64,000 nucleotides of DNA from Cucumibacter marinus DSM 18995 (GCF_000429865.1 NZ_KE386979.1:127572-191571), one strand, 5' to 3'. Positions 27,367 to 36,898 are shown, counted from the stretch's first letter. The notes: a model not told the origin generated them from the letters alone. Made by a program: numbers and translations.

Positions 27367-28584
27367 CTAGATCCCGAAATCGTCGTTGAAGATGGAAGTG
27401 GGGTCGACCCCGTTCTCGTCGAGCATGGCGATCACGGCAGCAATCATCAGCGGGGGGCCGCACAGATAGTATTCGCAATCATGGGGTGCCGGGTGGTCTT
27501 TGAGATAGGCGGTGCGAACCACCTCGTGGATGAAGCCCGTCGACCCCGCCCAATGGTCTTCCGGCATGGGTTCGGAAAGGGCCAGCGTCCAGGAGAAGTT
27601 CTCGAATTCCGCCGATAGTGCGTCGAACTCGTCGCGATAGTACACATCGGCGCCGCTGCGCGCGCCGTACCAGAAGCTGATCTTGCGTTTGCTGCCCTTG
27701 GCGAGTTGTTCGTGGATCATCGCCCTTAGCGGGGCCATGCCGACGCCACCGCCAATGAAGATCATCTCTTTATCGGTGTCCTGAACATGGAAATCCCCAA
27801 AGGGGCCGGATACACCAACCTTGTCGCCGGGTTTGAGGCTGAAAAGGTAGGAAGAGACGATGCCAGGGGGGATATCGCCCTGACCTGATGGCGGCAATGC
27901 CAGGCGGATATCGAGGACAATTCGCCTCTTGTCCCGGGGGCGGCTGGCAATCGAATAGGCCCTGTGGGTCGGTTCCGGATTGTGCAAACGCAGTTCCCTA
28001 ACGCCCAGCTCTTTCCAGGCCGCCTCGTATTTCGGCGCGACGGTCAGATTGGCCAGGTCGAGATCATAGGCTGGGGCTTCGATCTGGACATAGGAGCCGG
28101 CCTTGAAGTCGAATTCGACCGTATCGGGCACGCCGAGCACGAGTTCACGGATGAGCGGGGCGACATGGGTGGTCGAGAGCACCTCCGATGTCCAGCTTTC
28201 CGCCGCCAGAATGTCGTCGGGCACCTCTATGGAGAGGGGACCGCGCACCACCACCTGACAGGAAAGGCGTCGTCCCTCGCGAATCTCGCTCCGCCCCAGC
28301 AACGCCGTCTCGGTCGGCAGCGGTTCGCCGCCGCCGGCGAGGAGCTTGACCTTGCACTGGCCGCAGGTGCCTGCCCCGGCACAGGCCGAAGGTACCGCAA
28401 CGCCGGCATCGTTGAGAAAACCGAGCAGCTTTCGGCCTGTAGTCCCGACAATGTCGCGATTGCCGTTGACCGTAATGGTGACCGGCCTTTCGGGTGCGAG
28501 CAGCGCCCGGGCCCCCATCACGACGAAGGAGAGCATAAGGACCAGCCCGACAATCACCCCGACGGCCAGCAGGATCTCGGTCAT
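27367..28584 (-). CDS. nqrF: Na+-translocating NADH:quinone reductase subunit F
   Basis: 405 residues, the normal length. One N-terminal membrane helix (residues about 4-28), then a 2Fe-2S ferredoxin domain with cysteines C68, C74, C77 and C109, and a ferredoxin-reductase module: FAD site [14 protein letters not shown] and NADH site [17 protein letters not shown], with the C-terminal YLCGPPLM. It takes electrons from NADH at the cytoplasmic face and passes them through FAD and 2Fe-2S into the complex. It overlaps nqrE by 4 nt. Confidence 0.96.
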   Translation of the reverse strand: MTEILLAVGVIVGLVLMLSFVVMGARALLAPERPVTITVNGNRDIVGTTGRKLLGFLNDAGVAVPSACAGAGTCGQCKVKLLAGGGEPLPTETALLGRSEIREGRRLSCQVVVRGPLSIEVPDDILAAESWTSEVLSTTHVAPLIRELVLGVPDTVEFDFKAGSYVQIEAPAYDLDLANLTVAPKYEAAWKELGVRELRLHNPEPTHRAYSIASRPRDKRRIVLDIRLALPPSGQGDIPPGIVSSYLFSLKPGDKVGVSGPFGDFHVQDTDKEMIFIGGGVGMAPLRAMIHEQLAKGSKRKISFWYGARSGADVYYRDEFDALSAEFENFSWTLALSEPMPEDHWAGSTGFIHEVVRTAYLKDHPAPHDCEYYLCGPPLMIAAVIAMLDENGVDPTSIFNDDFGI

Positions 28585-29180
28585 GATCCGACCCCGGCGA
28601 AGGCCGTGAATCCCATCGAAAGCAGACCCGTGACGATAAAGGCCATGCCCAGACCGCGCAGGCCGCCGGGAATGTCGGCATAGTTGAGCCGTTCGCGGAT
28701 CGCCGCCAGCGCCATGATCGCCAGTGCCCAGCCGACGCCGCTGCCGACGCCGAACACGACGCTTTCTGTGAAGTCATAGCCGCGTTCGACCATGAACAGT
28801 GAGCCGCCGAGAATGGCGCAATTGACGGTGATCAGCGGCAGGTAGATGCCGAGGGCGCGATAAAGCGCCGGCACGAACCGGTCGAGCACCATTTCGAGGA
28901 TCTGCACCATGGCCGCGATCACCCCGATAAAGGCGATCAGGTTGAGGAATGTGAGATCGATGTCGCCAAGCCCGAGTGCCGCCCAGGTTTCGGGGCGCAG
29001 CAGATGGGTGAAGATCAGATAGTTGATCGGCACGGTGATCGCCTGGACGACGGTCAGCGCAATACCCAGGCCCACGGCTGTCTCGAGGCGCTTTGAAACC
29101 GCAAGAAAGGTGCAGATGCCGAGGAAAAAGCTGAGGGCCAGGTTTTCCGCAAAGACAGAGCGAAGGAAAAGGTCCGTCAT
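28581..29180 (-). CDS. nqrE: Na+-translocating NADH:quinone reductase subunit E
   Basis: 199 residues with six membrane helices. Typical stretches are [20 protein letters not shown] and [10 protein letters not shown] in the first half and [20 protein letters not shown] with its membrane Cys, one ligand of the iron centre shared with NqrD, in the second half. Four-nt overlaps with nqrD and nqrF. Confidence 0.96.
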   Translation of the reverse strand: MTDLFLRSVFAENLALSFFLGICTFLAVSKRLETAVGLGIALTVVQAITVPINYLIFTHLLRPETWAALGLGDIDLTFLNLIAFIGVIAAMVQILEMVLDRFVPALYRALGIYLPLITVNCAILGGSLFMVERGYDFTESVVFGVGSGVGWALAIMALAAIRERLNYADIPGGLRGLGMAFIVTGLLSMGFTAFAGVGS

Positions 29181-29833
29181 TTCGTCTTCTCTCCGATCTC
29201 GGGTTCAAGAACGAAATCGGTTTGTTCGACCTGGGCCGGGCGGATGGTGCGAATGACCCAGATCAGCAGCCCCAGGATGAAGAAGGCGCTCGGCGCGAGG
29301 AGCATCAGGTTGAGCGGGACAAACCAACCCCCGTCATGAACCGAGAGGAAGACGGTTTGTCCGAACAGCGTTCCCGCTCCCAGCAACTCGCGGACAAAGC
29401 CAACGATCATCAGGATCAGCGAATAGCCAAGACCGTTGCCCAGCGCGTCGAGCGCCGAAATGCCGGGCGGATTGTGCATGGCAAAGGCTTCGGCGCGGCT
29501 CAGAACCAGGCAATTGGTGACGATCAGCCCCACAAAGATCGAAAGCCGCTGGCTCAGCTCGAAGGCGAAGGCCTGGATCAACTGGTCGGTGACGATGACC
29601 AGCGAGGCGATAATGGTGATCTGCACGATCAGCCGGATCGAAGTGGGGATGTGGTGGCGAATGAGAGAAATCGTCAGGCTTCCTGCCATCAGCACCACTG
29701 TCAGCGCGACCGACATGATGAGCGCGGTCGACAGCGAGGTCGTCACCGCCAGCGCCGAACAGATCCCGAGGATCTGCAGCGTCACCGGGTTATTGTCGAT
29801 GATCGGACCGTAAAGCGTGCGCAAGGCCTTCAT
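29177..29833 (-). CDS. nqrD: Na+-translocating NADH:quinone reductase subunit D
   Basis: 218 residues, six membrane helices, inverted relative to NqrE. Family marks are [20 protein letters not shown] with its membrane Cys near the N-terminus and [20 protein letters not shown] with the second Cys in the middle. With NqrE it forms the iron-holding membrane core. Overlaps nqrE by 4 nt; starts 3 nt after nqrC. Confidence 0.96.
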   Translation of the reverse strand: MKALRTLYGPIIDNNPVTLQILGICSALAVTTSLSTALIMSVALTVVLMAGSLTISLIRHHIPTSIRLIVQITIIASLVIVTDQLIQAFAFELSQRLSIFVGLIVTNCLVLSRAEAFAMHNPPGISALDALGNGLGYSLILMIVGFVRELLGAGTLFGQTVFLSVHDGGWFVPLNLMLLAPSAFFILGLLIWVIRTIRPAQVEQTDFVLEPEIGEKTK

Positions 29834-29836
29834 GGA

Positions 29837-30643
29837 TCAGAGCGCTCCGTTAGCCAGATTGTCGAGCACCGGCCCGAAACCGTTTGGACCGAGCCAGAAG
29901 CGGACTGCGCGGGTCACGCCATTGCCGGTGCGCGTCGCTCCTGTGATGCCATCGACCTCAAAATCATTGGTTGCTTGCCCGCGCACGACCTCGAGCCGGA
30001 TGTTGCCCTCATTGTCGGCAATCAGCTTGCCCGGCCATAGCGCCTGCCAGCGGGCTTCCTCGATCCGGGCCCCCAGCCCCGGGGTTTCCCCCTGCTCGGT
30101 CACCGAGAGGGCGGCCACGGTGTTGAGGTCGCCTTCGAGCGCGAGATTGGCGCGAATGGTCGATTGATAGCCGGCACCCGAGATGGGCAGAATGACCAGC
30201 CGCAGATCGCCGTCCTCCCTCAAGATGTGAATGGGGAGGAAATCCGGGCGTCGTCCCAGACCGGCAATGTCCTGGTCGGCGGAGAGGATCGTGGTCCGGG
30301 CGGGATCCTTGCGTGCCGCCTCTGCATCAAAGCTGTCCGGGTCGATCCCTTCGGCCGGCAGCCCGGTCCTGAGGTTGACGATAATGGTCTCGAGGCTGTC
30401 GCCGCCTGCCTCTTCAATCAGAGCGGCCATTTCGGGCATGGAGGCCAGCATCGCTTCCATGCGTGCGGCTTGTTCGGCGGCGCGGTTGGCATCCTGAATG
30501 GGTCCAAGGATCACCGCCGCGACCGAGACCGAGACCGCACATACCGCCGAGACCATGAAGGCGACAGCGATGGTCTTGGTCCGGCTTTCGTTCGGCAGGG
30601 CCAGAAGGTGGCGCCAAAGGGACAGTGGATTTAAATCAGCCAT
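29837..30643 (-). CDS. nqrC: Na+-translocating NADH:quinone reductase subunit C
   Basis: 268 residues: one N-terminal membrane helix (residues about 22-45) and a periplasmic FMN-binding domain. The attachment motif is DGITGATRTGNGV near residues 231-243; Thr237 of TGAT is the expected covalent FMN site, so ApbE has a substrate in this operon. Slightly longer than typical NqrC. The start overlaps the nqrB end by 8 nt. Confidence 0.94.
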   Translation of the reverse strand: MADLNPLSLWRHLLALPNESRTKTIAVAFMVSAVCAVSVSVAAVILGPIQDANRAAEQAARMEAMLASMPEMAALIEEAGGDSLETIIVNLRTGLPAEGIDPDSFDAEAARKDPARTTILSADQDIAGLGRRPDFLPIHILREDGDLRLVILPISGAGYQSTIRANLALEGDLNTVAALSVTEQGETPGLGARIEEARWQALWPGKLIADNEGNIRLEVVRGQATNDFEVDGITGATRTGNGVTRAVRFWLGPNGFGPVLDNLANGAL

Positions 30644-31421
30644 TGTAGGGCCTCCAAAACCTTCGTGTCGCCGCGATCACCCCGGCGTCGATCAGCGGTG
30701 CGAGCAGCGAAGCGACCAGGCATGCAAAGATGATGGCCTGGGGTCCGTCAAAGCCTGTGTCGGTCCAGCCGAGCAGCGCCAGGAGCGCACCGGCCAGAAA
30801 GCCGTAAATCCATCGTCCGGCGCGGGTTGCCGACGACGCGACCGGGTCGCCCACCAGAAAAACCAGGCCGAAAACCATGGAACCGCTTGCGAATACGGTC
30901 ATGGGGTTCTCGCCCAACCCGAGTGAAACGGTGATCGTACCGACAACTGCAGACAGGACGACCTGCCAGGACAGGACACCCGTCACCAACAGCATCAACG
31001 CGCCGGGTATGACCGCCAGCGCCAGAAGCTGACCACCGCCGGGGATCGTGGTCTGAGGGAACGCGAAATAGAGAAAGGCCAGCATGGCGACAGCGGCATT
31101 GACGATATTGCGGCCCCAGCCCCCGAAGACCTGCTCACCGATCACCGTGCCGAAACTCGCCGCGAGAACGATCTGCCATGGCGCGAACTCGCCCGGCGCC
31201 AGCACGCCGACCGCTATGGCGGTCACGATGGCGATGGGCGAGACCGGCTGGGCACGCGACCAGAGAAACACCAACTGCCAGAAGACGATCACGGCCAGTG
31301 CCAGCAGCATGTGCCCGAGCGCCAGCGGCCCGAATGTCCCGACGGCCGCCACAGCCGCGGGCAGCGCGGCTGCGACGATCAGCCAGGATATCGTGTCACG
31401 ATGCCAAACGCCTCCCATCAT
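30636..31421 (-). CDS. nqrB: Short NqrB-like subunit lacking the FMN-attachment motif
   Basis: 261 residues, against about 400 for standard NqrB. Homology is clear from the conserved GTVIGEQVFGGWGRNIVNAA (compare the VFGG-x-G-x-N signature) and C-terminal FLVGDPVASSATRAGRWIYG segments. It has about eight helices. The stretch between FAFPQT and SWQVVLS, where family members carry the periplasmic DG-x-S/T-GAT loop with FMN-Thr, reads IPGGGQLLALAVIPGALMLL here, with no S/T-GAT anywhere in the protein. The start overlaps the nqrA stop (ATGA), so no missing N-terminus can be hidden upstream. Electron flow within the complex must differ from the textbook path. Confidence 0.85.
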   Translation of the reverse strand: MMGGVWHRDTISWLIVAAALPAAVAAVGTFGPLALGHMLLALAVIVFWQLVFLWSRAQPVSPIAIVTAIAVGVLAPGEFAPWQIVLAASFGTVIGEQVFGGWGRNIVNAAVAMLAFLYFAFPQTTIPGGGQLLALAVIPGALMLLVTGVLSWQVVLSAVVGTITVSLGLGENPMTVFASGSMVFGLVFLVGDPVASSATRAGRWIYGFLAGALLALLGWTDTGFDGPQAIIFACLVASLLAPLIDAGVIAATRRFWRPYNG

Positions 31422-32665
31422 GCTCCCGCCTCCAGTTCATCGAGGACGCGACGCAGTTTCTGGCCGAAATCGGTCGTGCCGCCGGTGACATAGCTGGCCA
31501 ATGCCAGGTCCTCCTCGGCCATGTGCAGGCAGCCCAGCTTTTGTGCCGCCTCCGCATCGCCGATCGAAAGCGCCCGCAACAGCGGCGTGACAGGCGCGCC
31601 GGAGCCGAGCGTTTGCTCTAGCGCCTGGGTTGGAATGAACGCTGCTGCCGTCTGCACCCGGCGCAAGGCCTCGATCAGCCAGTGATGTTGCCGGGCGGGC
31701 GCACGCGGCACCACCGTCACCTGGCGATCATGGCGCCCAAGAAAGGTGCTTTCCCGGCCGCCGGTGACGGCCCCCGAAAGGATGGTCTTGGCCCCCGGTG
31801 TCAAATTGGGCCGCGCCAGCGCGTGCAGATCGGCGCCCAGCGGCACCTGCACAAGTCGCGGATTGTCCACTCCTGGCCCCGAAAGGGAAACGATACGGTA
31901 AGGATCGATCCGGCTCGTATTGAGAAGGTGCCCGATAGCGATCACGTCCTGATAGCCGATATGCCAGACTGTTTCGCCATCACCGGGAGGCTGCAGCCGC
32001 GCGATATGGGTCCCTACCAGTCCTGCCGGATGCAGTCCTGTAAAGCGGACGACCTTCAAGTGCTCAGACGACCGGGCAAGAGGTTCGATGTCTGGTTGGC
32101 AAAGATAGACGGGTGTCTCGGTCAGAAGCAGCATTGCTGCAAGCCCGCGTGCGAAATCCTGACTGCGTTCAGCGATAATCGGCGCCGGGTCAGGCGCATG
32201 GGGCGCTGTGTCCATGGCAGTGACAAACAGAGCTTTAGGGGTGCCGTCCGGATCGGCGATCCGCTCGAAAGGCCGGGCGCGCAGCGCGGGCCATTGCCCG
32301 GAGGCCAGAAGAAGGGAGCGGAGACCTTCAGGGGTATCGGCGGCTGACGTGTCAAAATCCAGCCGGCGATCCTCGCCATCCGCGATGATGGACATTTCCA
32401 CGAACCTGCGGCGTGCGCCGATCTCGATCCTTTCGACTGTTCCGGAAACAGGCGCGCAGAACAGGAGCTCTTGCCTCGCCCGGCTCCGATAGACAGGGGT
32501 CCCGACCGCAACCTGTTCGCCGGCCGCCACCAGAACCTCGGCCCGGATGGGCCCGTGGTCATGGCCCAGCAGCCCGATCCGGTCGACCGCCAAGTTCCGG
32601 TCAACTATCTGGGACGGTTCTCCCTTGAAGGGTACCGTCAGCCCGCGCCGCAAAGAAATCCGCAT
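31418..32665 (-). CDS. nqrA: Na+-translocating NADH:quinone reductase subunit A
   Basis: 415 residues from ATG 32665; the open frame reaches 32734, but that would run into the FNR-type box. A cytoplasmic, cofactor-free subunit related to RnfC. The N-terminal barrel-sandwich part reads GLTVPFKGEPSQ, then VAAGEQVAVGTPVYRSR; the middle has the Rossmann-like LFVTAMDTAPHAPDP and VVRFTGLHPAGLVGTHIARL segments; the C-terminal part carries the GCLHMAEEDLALASYVTGG stretch. First gene of the nqrABCDEF-apbE-nqrM-CBS operon and divergent from the pentaheme cytochrome gene. Confidence 0.93.
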   Translation of the reverse strand: MRISLRRGLTVPFKGEPSQIVDRNLAVDRIGLLGHDHGPIRAEVLVAAGEQVAVGTPVYRSRARQELLFCAPVSGTVERIEIGARRRFVEMSIIADGEDRRLDFDTSAADTPEGLRSLLLASGQWPALRARPFERIADPDGTPKALFVTAMDTAPHAPDPAPIIAERSQDFARGLAAMLLLTETPVYLCQPDIEPLARSSEHLKVVRFTGLHPAGLVGTHIARLQPPGDGETVWHIGYQDVIAIGHLLNTSRIDPYRIVSLSGPGVDNPRLVQVPLGADLHALARPNLTPGAKTILSGAVTGGRESTFLGRHDRQVTVVPRAPARQHHWLIEALRRVQTAAAFIPTQALEQTLGSGAPVTPLLRALSIGDAEAAQKLGCLHMAEEDLALASYVTGGTTDFGQKLRRVLDELEAGA

Positions 32666-32720
32666 ATGACCCCACGTCAATCTTGGCCTTCGACCAATAG
32701 CAGCCGTGGCCGGCCCTGCC

Positions 32721-32734
32721 TTGACCTTGGTCAA
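32721..32734. promoter_or_regulatory. FNR/FixK-type box between nqrA and the cytochrome gene
   Basis: TTGACCTTGGTCAA is a perfect palindrome of the TTGA-N6-TCAA class. It is centred about 62 bp before the nqrA start and about 60 bp before the cytochrome start, nearly the same spacing as the box at 25116, so one dimer could activate both directions. Confidence 0.6.
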
Positions 32735-32787
32735 TTCGCCTATGCATCGTCATGGTAAGCTATGCTTGTGTAATTTCGAGCGTTGAA

Positions 32788-33855
32788 ATGCAGACCAAGA
32801 CGAAAGCTCTTATCCTCGGTGTCATCGTTTCTGCCTGGCTCCTGTCCGGTGCCATGGCACAACAGGCGCAGGAGTCGCAGCCCCATATCTCCATTGTGCA
32901 GAAATGGCTCAGCTCGGGCCATGCGGATTCGTCGTCATCATCCTTCACCCATTGGGATGGCGAGGAAGAAATCCCGGGGAGTTGTGCCACATGCCACTCA
33001 GGTGAGGGGTTCCGGGATTTCTGGGGCTTCGACGACAGTGCTGCCGGCACGGTCGATCATCCCGTGGTTCCGGGTGGCGTCGTCGATTGCGACACCTGTC
33101 ATGCCGATGGTGCGGGCGACATCGAAGCCGTGATTTTTCCATCCGGCATGCGGGTTTCCAAACCCGGTTCAACCGCGACCTGCCTGACCTGCCATCAAGG
33201 ACGCCAGTCCGGTAGCGCTTTGCCCGTGGCCACAGCGGACGGAGGGGACGACAGCGTCAATCCCGAGCTGAGATTCATTAATCCGCACTACGCGGTAGCG
33301 GGCGCGATGCTTCAGGGCAGCCTGGTCGGTGGCGGGTATCAGTATCCGGGACGAAGCTATATGGGCCGGTTCACCCATGTTCCGCCGTTCTCAACCTGTA
33401 CCGATTGCCACGATCCCCATGCGCTCGAGGTAGAGGTTGCCAGTTGCGGGCGTTGTCACGGGACAAATGACCCTCGCGCCATCCGCACATCAGCGGGCGA
33501 TTATGATGGTGATGGAGACCGGGAGACCGGCATTCAAGCCGAAATCGATAAGCTGAGTGCAACTCTGCTCGAAGCGATCGAGGTCTATTCGGCCGAGGTC
33601 ACGCAAACGACCATCGCATACAGCACGAACTACCCCTATTTTATGATCGCCGAGGGACAGGAGAATGCCGGTCGGCCCTATGCGAGCTGGACGCCACGGC
33701 TGCTGCGCGCCGCCTATAACTACAAATTCGTGATCAGCGATGCCGGCGCCTATGCGCATAACCCTCACTACGCGATCCAGCTCCTTCATGACAGCATCAC
33801 CGATCTCTCGACGGTGACCGGTGCCCGGTACCAGATCGGCGAGAGGCCGAACTGA
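32788..33855 (+). CDS. Periplasmic pentaheme cytochrome c
   Basis: 355 residues from ATG 32788, chosen because it gives a clean signal peptide (ALILGVIVSAWLLSGAMA). Five heme-attachment motifs: CATCH (66-70), CDTCH (101-105), CLTCH (132-136), CTDCH (204-208) and CGRCH (220-224). Two NPHY motifs (near residues 166 and 318) may give distal heme ligands. DYDGDGDRETG near 238 looks like a Ca2+-binding loop. The last about 130 residues carry no heme motif. Transcribed divergently from nqrA behind a shared FNR/FixK-type box, so it probably exchanges electrons with the respiratory chain under low oxygen. The physiological partner is unknown. Confidence 0.9.
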   Translation: MQTKTKALILGVIVSAWLLSGAMAQQAQESQPHISIVQKWLSSGHADSSSSSFTHWDGEEEIPGSCATCHSGEGFRDFWGFDDSAAGTVDHPVVPGGVVDCDTCHADGAGDIEAVIFPSGMRVSKPGSTATCLTCHQGRQSGSALPVATADGGDDSVNPELRFINPHYAVAGAMLQGSLVGGGYQYPGRSYMGRFTHVPPFSTCTDCHDPHALEVEVASCGRCHGTNDPRAIRTSAGDYDGDGDRETGIQAEIDKLSATLLEAIEVYSAEVTQTTIAYSTNYPYFMIAEGQENAGRPYASWTPRLLRAAYNYKFVISDAGAYAHNPHYAIQLLHDSITDLSTVTGARYQIGERPN

Positions 33856-33919
33856 CAAAGCCGCTCACAGCCTCGCGCCGGGCACCCGGGCGGTGCGGAC
33901 AAGAAGAGGATCAACGACC

Positions 33920-34123
33920 ATGAGCGATGACCAACCCACACGCAATCGCCTGCTTCCTTGGTATCTCGGCATTGCGGCCGTGCTGGGGGCGGAAGTCTTG
34001 CTTGGTTTCCAGTTTTTCGGCTGTCTATGCGACATGCCTGTCTTCGCGGTGGTGATCGTGATGCTGGCTCTGCCGGCGATCTATCTCTGGCTGATGTATC
34101 TCACACTGATCAGCCAGAAATGA
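33920..34123 (+). CDS. Small two-helix membrane protein
   Basis: 67 residues from ATG 33920 (AGAGGA upstream). Two hydrophobic helices (WYLGIAAVLGAEVLLGF and FAVVIVMLALPAIYLWLMYL) separated by a short loop with a C-x-C pair (GCLCDMP). It lies 64 nt after the cytochrome gene in the same direction and may be a membrane partner or anchor for it; no family is recognised. Confidence 0.65.
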   Translation: MSDDQPTRNRLLPWYLGIAAVLGAEVLLGFQFFGCLCDMPVFAVVIVMLALPAIYLWLMYLTLISQK

Positions 34124-34170
34124 CCTGGGCGAGGGCGCAATCCTGAGGGTTCGCAGACGGGGAGGGCGAT

Positions 34171-34506
34171 GTGTTCGACCGGTTCGTGTTCTGGGTCCCA
34201 AGATCGATAGCGATCCTCGGGATTATTTTCATTTCAGTCTTCGCACTCGACGCATTCGCGCCGGAGCGTTCTTTGCCGGAGCAGCTGCTTGGCTTCGCCA
34301 TTCACCTCATTCCGAGCGCCGTGTTGACGGTCATACTTGTCATCGCCTGGCGGTTCGAAGCCGTGGGCGGGGTGCTTTTTCTGGCGGTCGGTATTGTGCC
34401 GTTTGTGACCCTGTCCAATCCGCTCTGGGTCAATATCATCCTCGCCGGACCGTTCATGGTCGCCGGTGCGCTGTTCCTCCTCTCGCATTTCCAACGCCGA
34501 ACCTGA
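34171..34506 (+). CDS. Small four-helix membrane protein (DUF7670-like)
   Basis: 111 residues from GTG 34171 with GGAGGG at 34161-34166. Four hydrophobic segments: PRSIAILGIIFISVFALDAF, then LPEQLLGFAIHLIPSAVLTV, FEAVGGVLFLAVGIVPFVTL, and PLWVNIILAGPFMVAGALFL. The layout resembles small integral-membrane proteins labelled DUF7670, of unknown function. Probably transcribed with the cytochrome and the small protein before it. Confidence 0.7.
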   Translation: MFDRFVFWVPRSIAILGIIFISVFALDAFAPERSLPEQLLGFAIHLIPSAVLTVILVIAWRFEAVGGVLFLAVGIVPFVTLSNPLWVNIILAGPFMVAGALFLLSHFQRRT

Positions 34507-34662
34507 ACGCGGAGTAGTGGACACGTATGTTGACCCAAGCCGGCGCTGACTGCTCGGCGACGTGAGACCCCAAACGAAACTCCCGCCGATTTCACACCAT
34601 GGCTGGCTCCACGCCTTTCCTGCCCCTAGACTGCACACGGCGCAGCAAGACGGGAGGGCCAC

Positions 34663-35649
34663 ATGTCCGAATTCAGAGCCTGGGTGATCGAGAAGACCGA
34701 AGATGGCCAGAAGGCCGGGATCCAGACGCTTGAAGACAGCGCGCTGATGGATGGCGACGTCACGGTGCGAGTCACCCATTCGACGATCAACTACAAGGAC
34801 GGTCTGGCGCTGACCGGCAAGGCGCCGGTGGTGCGGCAGTTCCCGATGGTGCCGGGGATTGACTTCGCCGGGGAGGTCGTTGCTTCCGGCCATGACGGGT
34901 TCAAGCCGGGTGACAAGGTTCTGCTCAATGGCTGGGGTGTCGGCGAGAAGCATTGGGGCGGGCTGGCAGAGCTGGCTCGGGTTTCCGGGGACTGGCTTTT
35001 GCCGCTGCCCGCGGGACTTTCCGCGGCCGAGGCCATGGCAATCGGAACGGCGGGATACACCGCCATGTTGTGCCTGATGGCGCTTGAAGGCCACGGGCTT
35101 TCGCCCGCTGCCGGCCCGGCGGTCGTGACCGGTGCCTCGGGCGGGGTCGGGTCGGTGGCGGTCAATCTCCTGGCCCATGCGGGCTGGGAGGTGATTGCCT
35201 CGACGGGACGGACGCAAGAAGCGGACTATCTCAAATCGCTTGGCGCCACCGAGGTGATCGACCGCTCTGAACTTAGTGGCGATGTGCGCCCGCTCAACAA
35301 GGAACGCTGGGCTGCTGGCGTTGATTCCGTTGGATCTTCGACGCTTGCCAATGTGTTGTCGATGACCCGGTATGGCGGGGCGATCGCGGCCTGCGGGCTT
35401 GCCGGCGGCATGGATCTGCCGGCCAGCGTCGCTCCCTTCATCCTCAGGGGTGTTAGCCTGTTGGGGGTCGATTCGGTGATGGCGCCGATGGCGCGGCGGG
35501 CCCTGGCCTGGCGGCGCCTGGCCGAGGAACTGGACCGCAAGGCGCTCAAGGACTTGACCAACACGATCGGTTTCGACGAGGTCGAGCGCTATGCTGCCGC
35601 GATCCTTGGCGGAGAAGTGCGCGGCCGGATCGTCGTGGAGATCGGATAG
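34663..35649 (+). CDS. acuI: Acrylyl-CoA reductase-type MDR oxidoreductase (AcuI/YhdH)
   Basis: 328 residues, medium-chain dehydrogenase/reductase without structural zinc. YhdH/AcuI marks are [19 protein letters not shown], then [28 protein letters not shown] and the NADPH site [20 protein letters not shown]. AcuI reduces acryloyl-CoA to propionyl-CoA with NADPH and protects against this toxic electrophile. The gene stands alone with GGGAGG before the ATG. Confidence 0.9.
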   Translation: MSEFRAWVIEKTEDGQKAGIQTLEDSALMDGDVTVRVTHSTINYKDGLALTGKAPVVRQFPMVPGIDFAGEVVASGHDGFKPGDKVLLNGWGVGEKHWGGLAELARVSGDWLLPLPAGLSAAEAMAIGTAGYTAMLCLMALEGHGLSPAAGPAVVTGASGGVGSVAVNLLAHAGWEVIASTGRTQEADYLKSLGATEVIDRSELSGDVRPLNKERWAAGVDSVGSSTLANVLSMTRYGGAIAACGLAGGMDLPASVAPFILRGVSLLGVDSVMAPMARRALAWRRLAEELDRKALKDLTNTIGFDEVERYAAAILGGEVRGRIVVEIG

Positions 35650-35762
35650 GTCCACCCCACCCTTTGGCCGATGCCGGACCCCGCCAAATCGCGATATGGA
35701 CGGGCAGCGATCGCGGCGATAGGTTCATTCGCCAATCGTAGAAAAAACGGAGGGGCGAATCG

Positions 35763-36872
35763 GTGAGCACCGGGTTCTTTTTTGACGAATACTGTTTCTG
35801 GCACACAACGGGCGAGCACGTTCTGATGCTTCCGGTGGGCGGCTGGGTGCAGGGCGGCGATGGCGGCAGCCATGCGGAGGCGCCGAGCACCAAGCGGCGG
35901 ATGAAATCGCTGATGGATGTATCGGGCCTCACCGCCAAGCTTGATCTGCAAAGTGCGCCGGCAGCGACGGTCGATGATCTGTTGCGCGTGCACACCAAGG
36001 GCTATGTCGACAAGTTCATGGCGACCTCCAAGGCCGGTGGCGGGTATATCGGCATCGATGCGCCCTGCGGCCCCGGTACGTTCGAGGTTGCGTTGCAATC
36101 CGCTGGTCTGGGGATCGGCGCGGTCGACGCCGTGCTTTCGGGCAGGCATGACAACGCCTATGCGCTGACACGCCCGCCGGGTCACCATTGCCAGCGCGAT
36201 GAGGGCATGGGGTTCTGCTTCCTCGCCAACAGCTCGATCGTGATCGAATGGGCCAAGCAAAAGCACGGGCTCGGCAAGGTCGCGGTTCTCGACTGGGACG
36301 TGCATCACGGCAATGGCACGCAGAACATCTTCTATGACCGTCCGGACGTGATGACGATCTCGCTGCATCAGGAGCGCTGCTTCCCGATCGATCAGGGCGA
36401 TGCCAATGAGCGCGGCGAAGGCGCCGGTGAGGGCACCAATCTCAACATTCCGCTGCTGCCAGGCGGCGGGCACGCAGCCTATATGGAAGCGTTCGAGAAG
36501 CTGGTGTTACCGGCACTGCGGCGGTTCAGACCGGAACTGATCATCGTCGCCAACGGGCTTGATGCTAACGGGGTCGATCCGCTGGCGCGCATGCTGCTGC
36601 ATTCGGATTCCTTCCGGGAGATGACGCGGCTCATCAAAGCTGCCGCCGACGACCTTTGCTACGGCCGGCTGGTGCTGATGCATGAGGGCGGCTATTCGGA
36701 TGCTTATGTGCCGTTCTGCGGCCTGGCGGTTATCGAGGAACTGTCCGGGCACCGGACCGAGGTGGAAGACCCTCTGGTGCCGGCGATCACCGCGCAACAG
36801 CCGAATGCAGCATTCGATGACCTGCAATCCAGGCTGATCGCCGAAATGGCGGAAGGCGCTGGCCTGGTCTGA
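35763..36872 (+). CDS. Class II histone deacetylase-like hydrolase
   Basis: 369 residues from GTG 35763. Bacterial members act on acetylated polyamines or other small amides rather than histones. Active-site segments: ALTRPPGHHCQ (general-base His pair), VAVLDWDVHHGNGTQNIFY (Zn-binding Asp and His), ANGLDANGVDPLARM (second Zn-binding Asp; a variant of the usual SAGFDAH) and MHEGGYSDAYVPFC (transition-state Tyr). Ends before a hairpin at 36899. Confidence 0.92.
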   Translation: MSTGFFFDEYCFWHTTGEHVLMLPVGGWVQGGDGGSHAEAPSTKRRMKSLMDVSGLTAKLDLQSAPAATVDDLLRVHTKGYVDKFMATSKAGGGYIGIDAPCGPGTFEVALQSAGLGIGAVDAVLSGRHDNAYALTRPPGHHCQRDEGMGFCFLANSSIVIEWAKQKHGLGKVAVLDWDVHHGNGTQNIFYDRPDVMTISLHQERCFPIDQGDANERGEGAGEGTNLNIPLLPGGGHAAYMEAFEKLVLPALRRFRPELIIVANGLDANGVDPLARMLLHSDSFREMTRLIKAAADDLCYGRLVLMHEGGYSDAYVPFCGLAVIEELSGHRTEVEDPLVPAITAQQPNAAFDDLQSRLIAEMAEGAGLV

Positions 36873-36898
36873 CCGTGTGGATGAAGCGACACGCGGCC

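Noticed and set aside
31418-32665. RnfC instead of NqrA, making the cluster an Rnf complex
   Set aside because: No ferredoxin-type Cys clusters are present in the protein, and nqrF, nqrM and the gene order identify NQR.
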